DNA of 64,000 nucleotides from JACKFB01 sp041389525 (GTDB taxonomy: Bacteria > Myxococcota_A > UBA9042 > PHBI01 > JACKFB01): the NCBI GenBank assembly GCA_041389525.1, contig JAWKRR010000035.1:1-64000 (forward strand), in the 5' to 3' direction. Positions within the stretch are counted from its first letter, which is position 1. Each line of letters opens with the position of its first letter. The translations under genes and the position numbers were made by a program. Below are positions 1 to 8,862 of the stretch, piece after piece. Under the pieces are notes generated by a model. It saw only the letters and a list, made by a program, of their open reading frames with translations. It was not told the DNA's origin and did not search any database.

Positions 1-1542
1 GTCTTGTTCGTCGCCGGTGCGGTCGGTGACCCAGCGCAGGTTGAAGCTGCCGCGGCGGAGCGCCCGGTAGCTCTGGCGGATGCTGGTGAGGCGCGCGATC
101 CACCGGAAGGTCTCGCCGTCCGTGGGCATGCCGGTCTCCCACAGCACCTCGCGGTTTGCGGGGTCATTGCCGCCGCTGAAGTCCTGCTCGGTGCCGTAGT
201 AGATGCAGGGGATGCCGTCCTGGGTCAGCAGGTACGCCAGCGAGGCCCGCAGGGCGCGGACGTCTTTGGCCTGGAACAGGTAGCGGGGCAGGTCGTGGTT
301 GTCGATGAAGTTGACGAGCGCGTCGTGGGGCGCGACGCCGATGCCGCCCTCTTGGGGCGCGGTGCCGTAGTGGGCCGCCCGCTGGTTGTATAGCTCCTCG
401 ATCTTGCGCGTCGGGCCGCCGTTCATGAACACGTCGCCGAAGACCTGGAACTTCTGCGGGAAGTAGAAGACCGAGTCGAGGCGGCCCGGCAGCGTGTAGC
501 TTCCGACCAGCGCGTCGTCGCCGTCGAAGGCCTCGCCGAACATCAGGAAGCTGTCTTTGCCCGCCGCGGCCAGCCGCTGGCGCAGCGCCGGGGCGAAGGT
601 CTCCCAGAACCCGTATTCGACGTGCTTGATGGTGTCGATGCGGTAGGCGTCGATGTTGGTCTTGAGCACCCAGTCGCTGAAGACGCGGATAAGCTCGCTG
701 CGGACCTGCGCGTTCTGGGTGTTGATGTCCTTGAGCCCGCCGGGGAAGTCGCCCAGCACCACCTGCTCGGCGATGTTGAAGTCGGTCACGCGGCCGCGTC
801 GGTTGTACGCGCCGGGGTTGCGAAATATCGCCGGCCCCGGCGGCACGCGGAAGATCGCCGGCATATCGAAGAACTTGATGGGCGCCGGCCCGGCCTCGCC
901 CAGGGACGTAAACGACTGAATCCCGCGCGAGTCGTAGTCCGGGTCGTACTCGGTCACGCGCCCCAGCGGGCTCTTGGTGCCCGACCCGTACACGTTCTCG
1001 TCGGGCCGGCCGTTCAGGTTGATGTCGTAGTAAAAGACCTGTCCCAGATGGTTGGTCACGATGTCGACGACGACCTTGATGCCGCGCGCGTGGCACGCGT
1101 CGACCATCCGCCGCAGCGACGCCAGGTCCCCAAAATGCGGGTTCAGCCGCTCGAGATCGACCTGCCAATACCCGTGGTAGCCGTCGACCCCCGCGTCCGT
1201 GTCCACGTTCAGCACGATGGGGCTTATCCAAATCGCGGTCACACCCAGCGCCACCAGGTAATCGAGCTTGTCGACAATCCCCTGGTAGTCGCCCCCCTGA
1301 TAGCGCGCGAGGTCGCCCGGCGAGGTCCGCACGTCATTGCCGGTCTCGCCATTGGCAAAACGGTCAGTCAGGAGCTGGTAAATCACCTCGTCGCGCCAGT
1401 CCTCGACCTCGGTCGAGATCTCCACATGCTGCACCGCCGAGATCTCGGAGGGCGTGCACGCGGCGAGGACCAGCCCTAGCAAGAGCCCCGCTGGACCCAG
1501 GATCGACCGGGCCAAAACCGAACGTGTCTGATGTGTTGCCAT
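1..1542 (-). CDS. Secreted lipoprotein alpha-amylase family (GH13) glycosidase, C-terminus beyond window
   Basis: Reads from ATG at 1542 to the window edge without a stop (514 codons seen). Residues 1-29 form a lipoprotein signal with lipobox LAAC (Cys29), so the enzyme is probably membrane-anchored outside the cytoplasm. The GH13 barrel signatures appear in order: DIVTNH (region I), DAYRIDTIKH with the likely nucleophile Asp303, FGEAF with the likely acid/base Glu337, and FIDNHD with Asp417. The early segment DEVIYQLLTDRF is typical of cyclomaltodextrinase/alpha-amylase-like enzymes that cut alpha-1,4-glucans. A LamB-like porin lies upstream on the same strand, which supports extracellular or periplasmic maltodextrin use. 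A toxin-antitoxin pair separates the two genes. Family assignment is firm; exact substrate specificity is inferred. Confidence 0.9.
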   Translation of the reverse strand, partial: MATHQTRSVLARSILGPAGLLLGLVLAACTPSEISAVQHVEISTEVEDWRDEVIYQLLTDRFANGETGNDVRTSPGDLARYQGGDYQGIVDKLDYLVALGVTAIWISPIVLNVDTDAGVDGYHGYWQVDLERLNPHFGDLASLRRMVDACHARGIKVVVDIVTNHLGQVFYYDINLNGRPDENVYGSGTKSPLGRVTEYDPDYDSRGIQSFTSLGEAGPAPIKFFDMPAIFRVPPGPAIFRNPGAYNRRGRVTDFNIAEQVVLGDFPGGLKDINTQNAQVRSELIRVFSDWVLKTNIDAYRIDTIKHVEYGFWETFAPALRQRLAAAGKDSFLMFGEAFDGDDALVGSYTLPGRLDSVFYFPQKFQVFGDVFMNGGPTRKIEELYNQRAAHYGTAPQEGGIGVAPHDALVNFIDNHDLPRYLFQAKDVRALRASLAYLLTQDGIPCIYYGTEQDFSGGNDPANREVLWETGMPTDGETFRWIARLTSIRQSYRALRRGSFNLRWVTDRTGDEQD

Positions 1543-1597
1543 GGCCTAGTTATCAGCCATCGCCGCCTGCAGGTCCACCCGCTGCGCCCCGACTTCG

Positions 1598-2017
1598 TTA
1601 CGCGCCGAGCCCTTCCAGGAACGCGGCCGGCGTGACGATGAGCACATGGTGAAAGGGCGAGAGCACCAACAAGTCCTGGTCGCCCGTCACGATGCAGCCA
1701 GCCTGTCCGACCAGGGCGGTCTCGAGGAACTTATCGTCGTCCGGGTCGCGACAGCCCTGGGGCGCGCCAGAAATCTCTACCCACTCGGCCACGGCCCGGA
1801 CCTGCTCGACGAACCGAGTTCTCGCGGCTCGAGTCACGTACCGGTCGAACTTCGCTCGATCAAGGCGCGTGCTGAGTTCGGCGAGTGTCGCCTCCGAAAA
1901 GAGCAGCAACCCCCTGGCCCTGGCGACGGCATCGACCGCAGCCCGCGGCCGGCCCGTCGATTGGAGCGCAGCGCTGATGAGGACGTTCGTGTCGACGACG
2001 ATCCTGTCAGTCCGCAT
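1598..2017 (-). CDS. PIN-domain toxin (VapC-like ribonuclease)
   Basis: 139 residues. The N-terminal VVDTNVLISA strand with Asp9, a mid-protein Glu in the SEATLAEL helix, DPDDDKFLETA and the VTGDQDLL motif are the acidic cluster of PIN-domain nucleases, which cleave RNA with a divalent metal. It overlaps the upstream Phd-type antitoxin gene by 11 nt, the usual antitoxin-then-toxin order with translational coupling. It most resembles the stand-alone 'putative toxin-antitoxin toxin, PIN family' group rather than classical VapC. The amylase start lies 55 nt downstream, so the pair may read through into it. The RNA target cannot be told from sequence. Confidence 0.87.
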   Translation of the reverse strand: MRTDRIVVDTNVLISAALQSTGRPRAAVDAVARARGLLLFSEATLAELSTRLDRAKFDRYVTRAARTRFVEQVRAVAEWVEISGAPQGCRDPDDDKFLETALVGQAGCIVTGDQDLLVLSPFHHVLIVTPAAFLEGLGA

Positions 2018-2258
2018 CGGTCAGGAGGGCTTGCAGGTCGGCGTCGGTCAGGCCGTTCGCGGCGGCCTCGGCGCTTATGGCGTCCATGGTCTCGGCGAGT
2101 CCGTCGTATGCGGCGCCGCGGAGGCGCTCGTATTGCCGGACCGACATGACCACGCCCACCGCGCGGCCCTTGTTCGTGAGGCGAACTGGCCCGGTTTGGG
2201 CGATGTCCAGCAACTCTCCGAAGCGGTTTCTGGCGTCTGTGGCGGCCATTTCCTTCAT
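2007..2258 (-). CDS. Phd/YefM-type antitoxin
   Basis: 83 residues. The N-terminal half (MAATDARNRFGELLDIA, then PVRLTNKGRAVGVVMS) is the Phd/YefM DNA-binding fold with the characteristic RFGELL and NKGR segments. The acidic C-terminal tail would wrap the toxin. It lies just upstream of the PIN toxin gene and overlaps it. The protein would neutralise the toxin and, as is usual in the family, repress its own promoter. A good sigma70-like promoter places the transcription start at or next to the ATG, so the message may be leaderless. Confidence 0.88.
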   Translation of the reverse strand: MKEMAATDARNRFGELLDIAQTGPVRLTNKGRAVGVVMSVRQYERLRGAAYDGLAETMDAISAEAAANGLTDADLQALLTDAD

Positions 2259-2293
2259 GCAGTGGTTATAGCGCCGGCCCTGGGCGCCTTCAA
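2259..2293 (-). promoter_or_regulatory. Candidate promoter of the Phd/PIN pair, possibly leaderless
   Basis: On the minus strand a TTGAAG (2293-2288) is followed after 17 nt by TATAAC (2270-2265), and the antitoxin ATG begins 6 nt later. The spacer holds GCGCC...GGCGC arms (2271-2287) that could be an operator. The spacing is ideal for a sigma70-type promoter with transcription starting at the A of ATG. This rests on sequence match only. Confidence 0.5.
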
Positions 2294-2378
2294 CCGACAG
2301 CGCTCTTTGACATGTCGGCGCCGGGCCAGTGCCTGGTCAGTTCCCGCGATTCGCGAGGTGAGATCAGGCCCGCAGTTA

Positions 2379-3908
2379 CTACTGGGCGTAGCTCGAGCTG
2401 TCGAACCACCACTCGGCGCCGATGCCTAGGAAGTGCTCGGTGCTTTGGCGGGCGCGGGCGTCCTCCAGCGGGTAGAGGCCGCGGGCGCCTTCGTCGCGGA
2501 AGCTGGCGGAGTAGATGACTCGCAGGCGGGGGCGGGCGTAGCTGCCGCGGCCGCCGAGGCTGACGAAGGGGATGATGCCGATCTTGGCGATGCTGCCCCG
2601 CACCGGGTCGCCGGTGGTCTCGTCGAGGCGGGCGAGGGCCAGCGCTTGGTAGGACGCGTCGACGCTGACGCCTGCGTAGTCGTTGAAGAAGATCTGCGGG
2701 CGGATGTTGATGGCGCCCTCGTGGATGGCGCCGCCCGCGAAGGCCGTGTCCTCGTCGTCGCGGAACCACCGGTAGTAGGCGCCGACTTGCAGTCCGAAAA
2801 ACGCCCGCTCGTAGTTGCCGCTCAGGGCGACAAGGGCCTCGCTGGCGTTGCCTGAGCTGCGCGTGCTGCCGCTCCGCACCGGCGACGCGAAGGTGTCGTA
2901 GGCCGCAAGCCCCGTGGCGTAGCGGGCGAAGAGGTTGACGAAGCTGCGCTCGGTGTGGGGGCCGGTCGGGCCCTCGGCGGCGGGTCGGTTATGCCACAGG
3001 CCGACCTGGGCGCCGACCAGGAAGCCGCGGTCTCGCGGCAGCGTCTCGGTGTCGCCGGTCTCCAGCTTCCGCTCGCCGGCCGGCAGGGTCTGGGCCTCGC
3101 CGTAGAGCACGAACTTCAGGCCGAAATCGTCGCGGTTTATCGGCGTGACCGCGGCGCGAAAGGCGGTGACGACCCGCGGTCGGTCGAGGATGGCGACGTT
3201 GGCGGGCTCGAAGCCTTGGCGGGCCACCACGTCGCGGGTCTGCAGGTAGAAGGGGTCTTTGGGGCGCCCGATGCCGACGTGCAGGCGGAAGGAGAGCAGC
3301 CGCTGGTAGCGATAGCCCGCGCCGCCGCCGATGATGTTCAGGTTGTCGAGCGGCCACCAGTCCAGCAGATACACGTCGTCGCCGCGGACCATCCGCGAGC
3401 CGGCCCAGAGCGTCAGTCCCTCGAGCATGGCGCCGTCGACCTCGGCGTAGAGGTTGCGGATGGCGAGCTGTTCGGCGAAGTCGCCGTCGAGGTGAAAGAG
3501 CGGACCCGAGATCGCCAGGGTCGCGACCACGCTGGAGTGCACGCCCGCGGCCAGCCGGTCCTCGCGGCGCAGCTCGAGCTCGGCGTAGGTCTCCTCGTCG
3601 ATGCGCGGGCCGAACGCCACGATGTTGGTGCTGCGCCCGAGCCCCCCGTCCAGGTCGGACGCCGCGATGATCCGGCCGTAGGAGCCGAAGACGAAGCGGT
3701 GCCGCGGCCGGATCTCGGGCGGTGATTCGTCAGGTATCTCCTGGATGATTGGCGGGTCGGTGGCCTCCGCAGCCTCGGCCGCGCCGGCGGTGAGACCCGG
3801 CGCCAGCAGCGCCGCGCAGGCCAGCAAGCCGGCGAACCCACGGCGAATCCGCCGCCTGCTCGCTCGCGTCGCCAACGCGCGACTCCGCGGTGCGTGTGTG
3901 CAAATCAT
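2379..3908 (-). CDS. LamB-like maltoporin family outer-membrane protein
   Basis: 509 residues from the ATG at 3908, preferred over an upstream start at 3953 because a GAGGAG sits just before it. A long basic n-region (RRRIRRG) and hydrophobic stretch ending near LTAGAAEAAEA form a Sec signal. The body is rich in alternating aromatic and polar beta strands, with family-like landmarks FGSYGRI near the start, NLYAEVDG, and a C-terminal GAEWWF strand followed by a few residues. These fit the sugar-selective LamB porins that pass maltodextrins across the outer membrane. The alpha-amylase on the same strand supports that role. The toxin-antitoxin pair lies between them. Phylogenetic distance from enteric LamB is large, so the exact solute is inferred. 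Confidence 0.75.
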   Translation of the reverse strand: MICTHAPRSRALATRASRRRIRRGFAGLLACAALLAPGLTAGAAEAAEATDPPIIQEIPDESPPEIRPRHRFVFGSYGRIIAASDLDGGLGRSTNIVAFGPRIDEETYAELELRREDRLAAGVHSSVVATLAISGPLFHLDGDFAEQLAIRNLYAEVDGAMLEGLTLWAGSRMVRGDDVYLLDWWPLDNLNIIGGGAGYRYQRLLSFRLHVGIGRPKDPFYLQTRDVVARQGFEPANVAILDRPRVVTAFRAAVTPINRDDFGLKFVLYGEAQTLPAGERKLETGDTETLPRDRGFLVGAQVGLWHNRPAAEGPTGPHTERSFVNLFARYATGLAAYDTFASPVRSGSTRSSGNASEALVALSGNYERAFFGLQVGAYYRWFRDDEDTAFAGGAIHEGAINIRPQIFFNDYAGVSVDASYQALALARLDETTGDPVRGSIAKIGIIPFVSLGGRGSYARPRLRVIYSASFRDEGARGLYPLEDARARQSTEHFLGIGAEWWFDSSSYAQ

Positions 3909-4047
3909 GGCTCCTCTTATCGTGCTTCGCCTCGCAGAGGTCCAGCCCAGCACGGGACACGCCGCGACCGGGCCGCGACCGGTGGTACGGGCCGGGCTTC
4001 ATGGCTAAGGTGGACGGGCTTGCCGGACCGGCTGGCCGGAGGGGGTC

Positions 4048-7000
4048 ATGGCGCGAGTTCTTGTGGCGGCGCTCTTGGTTTGGACGCTGAGCGCTTGTGG
4101 TGGCGGCGGCTCCGGAGGGCAGGGCGACGCGGACGGGCTGCTGAGCGACGGGCTCGGCGAGGTGGGCGCCGGCGACGTGGCGGGAGACGCCATCGTGTTG
4201 CCGGACGCCGCGGTGGACGCGGAGGTCGACGCCGCTGTGGACGCGGACGCGGGCGCGGAGATCGCCGATGGCGACGCAGGCTCCGATGGTCCCGACGGCT
4301 CGGACGCCGCGCCGCCCGACGACGGCACGCCGGGCGACGCCAGCCAGGGCGGCGAGTTTGGCGCCGCTTGCGAGGACGGCTCGACCTGCTTCAGCGGCTT
4401 CTGCGTGGAGGGGCCGAACGGGCCGCAGTGCACGTCCCTCTGCCAGTCGCCCTGTCCCTCGGGCTGGGCGTGCAAGGGGGTCGGCGGCGCTGGGGACGTC
4501 ACCTTCATATGCGTGTACGACCACGTCTCGTACTGCGCTCCTTGCGAGACGAAGGCCGACTGCGACCACCCGCTGACCCCCGGCGCGGACAACCGCTGCG
4601 TGGCGGCGCCCGGCGGCGCGGGGTCCTTCTGCGCGACGGCGTGCGTCGGCGGCGGCTGCCCCGACGGCGCAAACTGCGAGGCGCTGCCTGACGGAAAGAC
4701 GGTGTGCCGGCCTGCGGACGGCGTGTGCGCGTGCAGCGGCTACGCGGTGCGCGTCGAGGCGACGACGGAGTGCTCGGTGGCCAACGGCTTCGGCGAGTGC
4801 TTCGGCGCTCGGGGCTGCGGCGCGGCGGGGCTCAGCGACTGCGACGCGGCGGCGCCGGCGGCCGACCTCTGCGGCGGGCTGGACGAGGACTGCGACGGGC
4901 TGACCGACGAGGACTTCCTGGCCGGCGGCTCAGCCGCTGCGGGCGGGCCTGGCCTGGGCGCGCCGTGTGACGGGGCCGACGCGGACGACTGCGACAACGG
5001 CACGTGGGCGTGCTCGGCCGACGGCCTGTCGCTGGTCTGCGCGGGCGAGGGCGCGACCGGCGGGCTCGAGGCCTGCAACGGGCTGGACGACGACTGCGAC
5101 GGCAAGACCGACGAGGATTTCCCGGGGCTGGGCGGGAAGTGCGACGGCGACGACTCCGACCAGTGCGCGGAGGGGCTGCTGGGCTGTAACGCGGCCGGCG
5201 ACGGCACGACCTGCGGGGATCTGTCTGGCGATTCGGTCGAGGTGTGTGACGGCGTGGACGACGACTGCGACGGCGCGACCGACGAGGATTTCGGCGTCGG
5301 CGACGGCTGCCCGGGCGTGGGGGCGTGCGGCGCTGGCGTGCTCGAGTGCGCGTCGAAGGCGGCGGCGCGCTGCTCGACGAACCCCGGCGGGTCGGCGGAC
5401 GAAAGCCAGCCCGAGATCTGCGATGGGGCCGACGACGACTGCGACGGCAAGACCGACGAGAGCTTTGGCGTGGGCGGCGCGTGCGAGGGCGTGGGCGCTT
5501 GCGGGGCGGGCTCGGTGGAGTGTGACGGGACGGCGGCGTCGCGGTGCTCGACGAACCCCGGCGGCTCGGAGGACGGGGCGACGTCGGAGACCTGCGACGG
5601 GGTCGACGAGGACTGCGACGGCAAGACCGACGAGGACTATCTGGTCGGCGCGGTGTGCGACGGGGTGGGAAAGTGCGGCGCCGGGAAGCTCGAGTGCGCG
5701 GGGCTGGATGCGGCGATCTGCTCGACGGATCTTGGGGGTTCGCAGGCTCAGGCGGACGTGGAGTTGTGCAACGCGGCCGACGATGACTGCGACGGCAAGA
5801 CCGACGAGGCGTTCGCGGTGGGGGACGCGTGCGAGGGCGAGGGCGAGTGCGGGGCGGGGGTCGTCGAGTGCGCGGGGCTTCAGGGCTCGCGGTGTTCGAG
5901 CGACGTCGGCGGGACCGCGGCGGAGGGGGCGGCGGAGGTCTGCGACGGGTTGGACAACGACTGCGACGGGCTGAGCGACGAGGGCTACGGGGTCGGGCAG
6001 GCGTGCGAGGGCGTGGGCGCTTGCGGGGCGGGGGTCTTCGAGTGCGCGGGGCTTTTGGCGGCGGGGTGTTCGACGGACCCGGGGCGGTCGGCCGATGAGG
6101 CGGGGGCCGAGACCTGCAACGGGGTGGACGACGACTGCGACGGCAAGACGGACGAGGACTTCGGGGTCGGCGGGGCGTGCGACGGCGTGGGGGCGTGCGG
6201 CATCGGCAAGGTCGAGTGCGCGGGGGCGGCGGCGACGCGGTGCTCGACGGACGTGGGGGCTCGGCGGCGGGGAACGTGGCTGAGCTTGCAACGGGCTGGA
6301 CGACGACTGCGACGGGGTGACCGACGACGGGTTCGGGTTGGGGGCGGAGTGCAACGGCGGCGGGGCGTGCGGGAAGGGCGTGGTCGAGTGCGCGACGGTG
6401 GCGACGACGCGGTGCTCGACGGGGCCGGGCGGGTCGCAGGCGGGCAACGACAAGGAGGTCTGCGACGGGGTGGACAACGACTGCAACGGGCAGACCGACG
6501 AGACGTTCGGGGTCGGGCAGACCTGCGACGGGGTCGGGCAGTGCGGGCTTGGGAAGGTGGAGTGCGCCGGGGCGGCGGCGACGCGGTGCTCGACGGATGT
6601 GGGGGGCTCGGCGGCGCAGGCGGTGGCGGAGCTTTGCAATGGGCTCGACGACGACTGCGACGGCGAGACGGACAACGGGTTCGGGCTGGGCGAGGCGTGC
6701 GAGGGCGTGGGCGCCTGCGGGGCCGGGCTGGTGGAGTGCTTTGGGCCGACGGCGGCGGGGTGTTCGGCGGATGTGGGCGGGTCGGCGAGTGGTGCCGTCA
6801 GCGAGATGTGCAGCGGGGTCGACGACGACTGCGACGGGGCGACGGACGAGGGGTTTGATGTCGGGGAGGCGTGTCTGGGTGTGGGCGCGTGCGCGGGGAG
6901 CTCGGGCGTGCTCGAGTGCCACGGCTTGATGGCGGCGCAGTGTTCGACGCAGCCGGGGGGCTCGAACGACCAGTCGTCGGCGGAGGTCTGCGACAGCGTG

Positions 7001-7462
7001 GACAACGACTGCTCGGGGCTGGCGGACGACGGCGCGGCGGCCTGCCCGTGTGCGGTGCAGCATGTGCTCGGGGTGGCTTACATGTTCTGCACGACGGCGC
7101 TGCCGTGGACGGACGCTCGCGATGCGTGCGCGGCGGCTGGATACGCGCTGGCGACCATCGAGAACAAGGCGGAGAACGACGGCGTGGTGGCCATCGCGCT
7201 GCCGAAGAAGGCGTCGCCGTGGTGGATCGGCCTCAACGACCGGGACAACGAGGGCGTGCACGCCTGGGTCAGCGGCAGCGCGGCGACGTACCGGAACTGG
7301 GCCGAAGGCGAGCCCAACGAGTTCCCCCACGGCGAGAAGTGTGGCGTCAGCTTCCCCGGCGAGGACTGCGTGCAGTTCAGCCCGCCGAGCGCGGGACTGC
7401 CGCCAGACTGGAACGACGAGCCGTGTGCCTGCGCCTATCCGTACGTGTGCCGGCAGAAGTGA
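4048..7462 (+). CDS. Lipoprotein with 13 MopE-type metal-binding repeats and a C-terminal C-type lectin domain; broken by two 1-nt deletions
   Basis: ATG at 4048 follows GGAGGGGG. A lipobox LSAC precedes an Asp/Ala-rich linker, then Cys-rich knots. Thirteen units of about 55 residues follow, each ending in a motif of the type CDGxDDDCDGxTDE, the putative metal-binding repeat of MopE-like proteins. After the last repeat (from about 7050) comes a C-type lectin fold with WWIGLND, the EPN motif typical of mannose-type calcium sites, WND and a final YVC. The frame breaks between 6255 and 6287: compared with sister repeats, one G is missing from the run at 6255-6259 and one T from 6286-6287. Restoring both gives a continuous protein of 1,138 residues. 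It is probably a surface protein that binds metal and glycans. Whether the breaks are real or assembly errors is open. Confidence 0.8.
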
Positions 7463-7986
7463 CTGCGGCGAGCATTTAGATTGAGCCCCCTTCGCCGGCT
7501 GCGCGCTCCCATCACGTCGTTGTTCGGGCTCCGCGTGCCCCGATACTCCGAGGTTCCGAGGACGCGTTGATGGGGATGGATCTGCCGCGAGGATGACGTG
7601 TTTATTTTGGGCCCGTTCCTGAGAGTCGGGGCCGGCGCGGGGGGCCTTCGCTGAGGTCGGGGGAGGATCGCCGCGCGAGACCTCGAGAGGCTGCGCGCCC
7701 CCGGTCGACGGCCTAAGTGCGGGGGGGACCCGTGCCCCTGTAACCGGGCGATTGCCCTTTATCTGCGGGGCTCATGGCGATCGGTCTGCCCGCCATCGAC
7801 GCCGCCTGCTCGAGACGAAGGGATTGCGCGGCGCGGGCGAGATCGGGTCATCCTGCCCCACATAGAGCAGTGCCTAGGTGGCGATTCGCGGTCTGGGGCC
7901 CGTGGGGGGCAGGGCCTTGGCGCGGGTGGACGTCCATGCGTGCGGTTGCAGCTTGCAACGATATCCGTGTGCTCAGGGGAGGCCGC
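7463..7986. other. Intergenic region before the giant-protein operon
   Basis: No convincing gene. An open frame does extend the next gene upstream to 7774, but that extension is Arg/Trp-rich, lacks a signal peptide and is best read as non-coding. The stretch holds one copy of the dispersed repeat (7541-7622). The 5' region of the operon must contain its promoter; I could not pick a clear one. Confidence 0.5.
7541..7622 (+). repeat. Dispersed repeat element, copy 1
   Basis: An 82-nt stretch containing GACGCGTTGATGGGGATGGA and TTTATTTTGGGCCCGTTCCT. It matches, at roughly 85% by eye, the inverted repeat arm at 38695-38776. It does not overlap a recognisable gene. Confidence 0.7.
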
Positions 7987-8862
7987 ATGGCCGGTCGAGT
8001 GTCCGCCGCGTGGGTAGCGTTTGCGCTGGCGCTGGTGATGACTTTCGCGTGTGAGAGCGCACCCAAGGCGCCCGCGGAGTGCATCGCGGACTGCGCTGGC
8101 GCGGCGTGCGGGTCCGACGGGTGCGGCGGCGTCTGCGGGGCGTGCGCTGCCGGTGAGGCCTGCAACGACGCGGGACAGTGCTCGGTCGATTGCAGCCAGG
8201 GATGTGCCGCGCTGGGGCTGGTCTGCGGGACGCACTGCGGCGAGGACTGCGGGGCTTGCGGGGCCGACACCCAGTGCGTCGACCACGCCTGCGTTTGCAA
8301 GCCGCAGTGCGCGGGCAAGACCTGCGCGGACGATGACGGGTGCGGTGCGGCGTGCGGGCCCTGTGCGCGGGCGGAGAGCTGCCCGGGGTGCGCGCTGAAT
8401 CTGAAGGTCGTCGAGCGCGCCGTCGCGGACGGGTTCGTGCGGCGGGTGACCGTCGCCGTGGACTACGCGCCAGCCGCCGGCGCGCCGCGACCGGGACTGG
8501 TCGACCTGCGATTTCGCGTGGAGGGGCCGGGGCGCTTGCTGCGCGTGGGGATGGGCCAGCCCGTGCTGGAGGCGCGCAAGTCGCTGCTGCCTGACTCGGA
8601 GACGGGCCGGGAGTTCCAGGTGCTCGAGGGCGGCGTCCACCGGGTCATCGTGATGAGCCCCGTCAGCGCCGACCGGATCGCGTCGGGGCGCTGGCTGTAT
8701 CTGGAGTTCGAGCTGGGAGACGAGGCCGGCCCGGCGAGCACACCGCTGATCGTGAGCTTGCTCGAGCGCGAGGAGATCTTCGCGCCCGCCGAGGCCGACG
8801 AGGTCTTGTGGGGGCCGGGTCTCGGCGACTCTGTCGTGGTGTGGGCCAATGAACTGCCCTAA
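7987..8862 (+). CDS. Lipoprotein with DGCGG Cys-rich repeats and a cohesin-like domain
   Basis: Start chosen at ATG 7987, which follows GGGGAGG and begins a clean lipoprotein signal (lipobox MTFAC, Cys22); 291 residues. Residues about 30-135 carry Cys-rich repeats of the form CAGAACGSDGCGGVCGAC. The C-terminal 150 residues form an all-beta domain (VDLRFRVEG, LEARKSL, FAPAEADEVLWGP). Its pattern matches the lipoprotein at 19674-20189 and a domain in the next giant protein, and it resembles cohesins. It is the first gene of a coupled operon and overlaps the next start by 14 nt. Likely an outer-surface anchor or scaffold component; the function is inferred from context. Confidence 0.75.
   Translation: MAGRVSAAWVAFALALVMTFACESAPKAPAECIADCAGAACGSDGCGGVCGACAAGEACNDAGQCSVDCSQGCAALGLVCGTHCGEDCGACGADTQCVDHACVCKPQCAGKTCADDDGCGAACGPCARAESCPGCALNLKVVERAVADGFVRRVTVAVDYAPAAGAPRPGLVDLRFRVEGPGRLLRVGMGQPVLEARKSLLPDSETGREFQVLEGGVHRVIVMSPVSADRIASGRWLYLEFELGDEAGPASTPLIVSLLEREEIFAPAEADEVLWGPGLGDSVVVWANELP

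Noticed and set aside
164..1231. Minus-strand frame of 355 codons in the amylase region
   Set aside because: The catalytic GH13 motifs lie in a different frame that starts at 1542 and runs off the window; this frame is Arg-rich nonsense.
7774..7986. 71-codon N-terminal extension of the first operon gene
   Set aside because: The extension has no signal peptide; ATG 7987 has GGGGAGG upstream and a clean lipoprotein signal.
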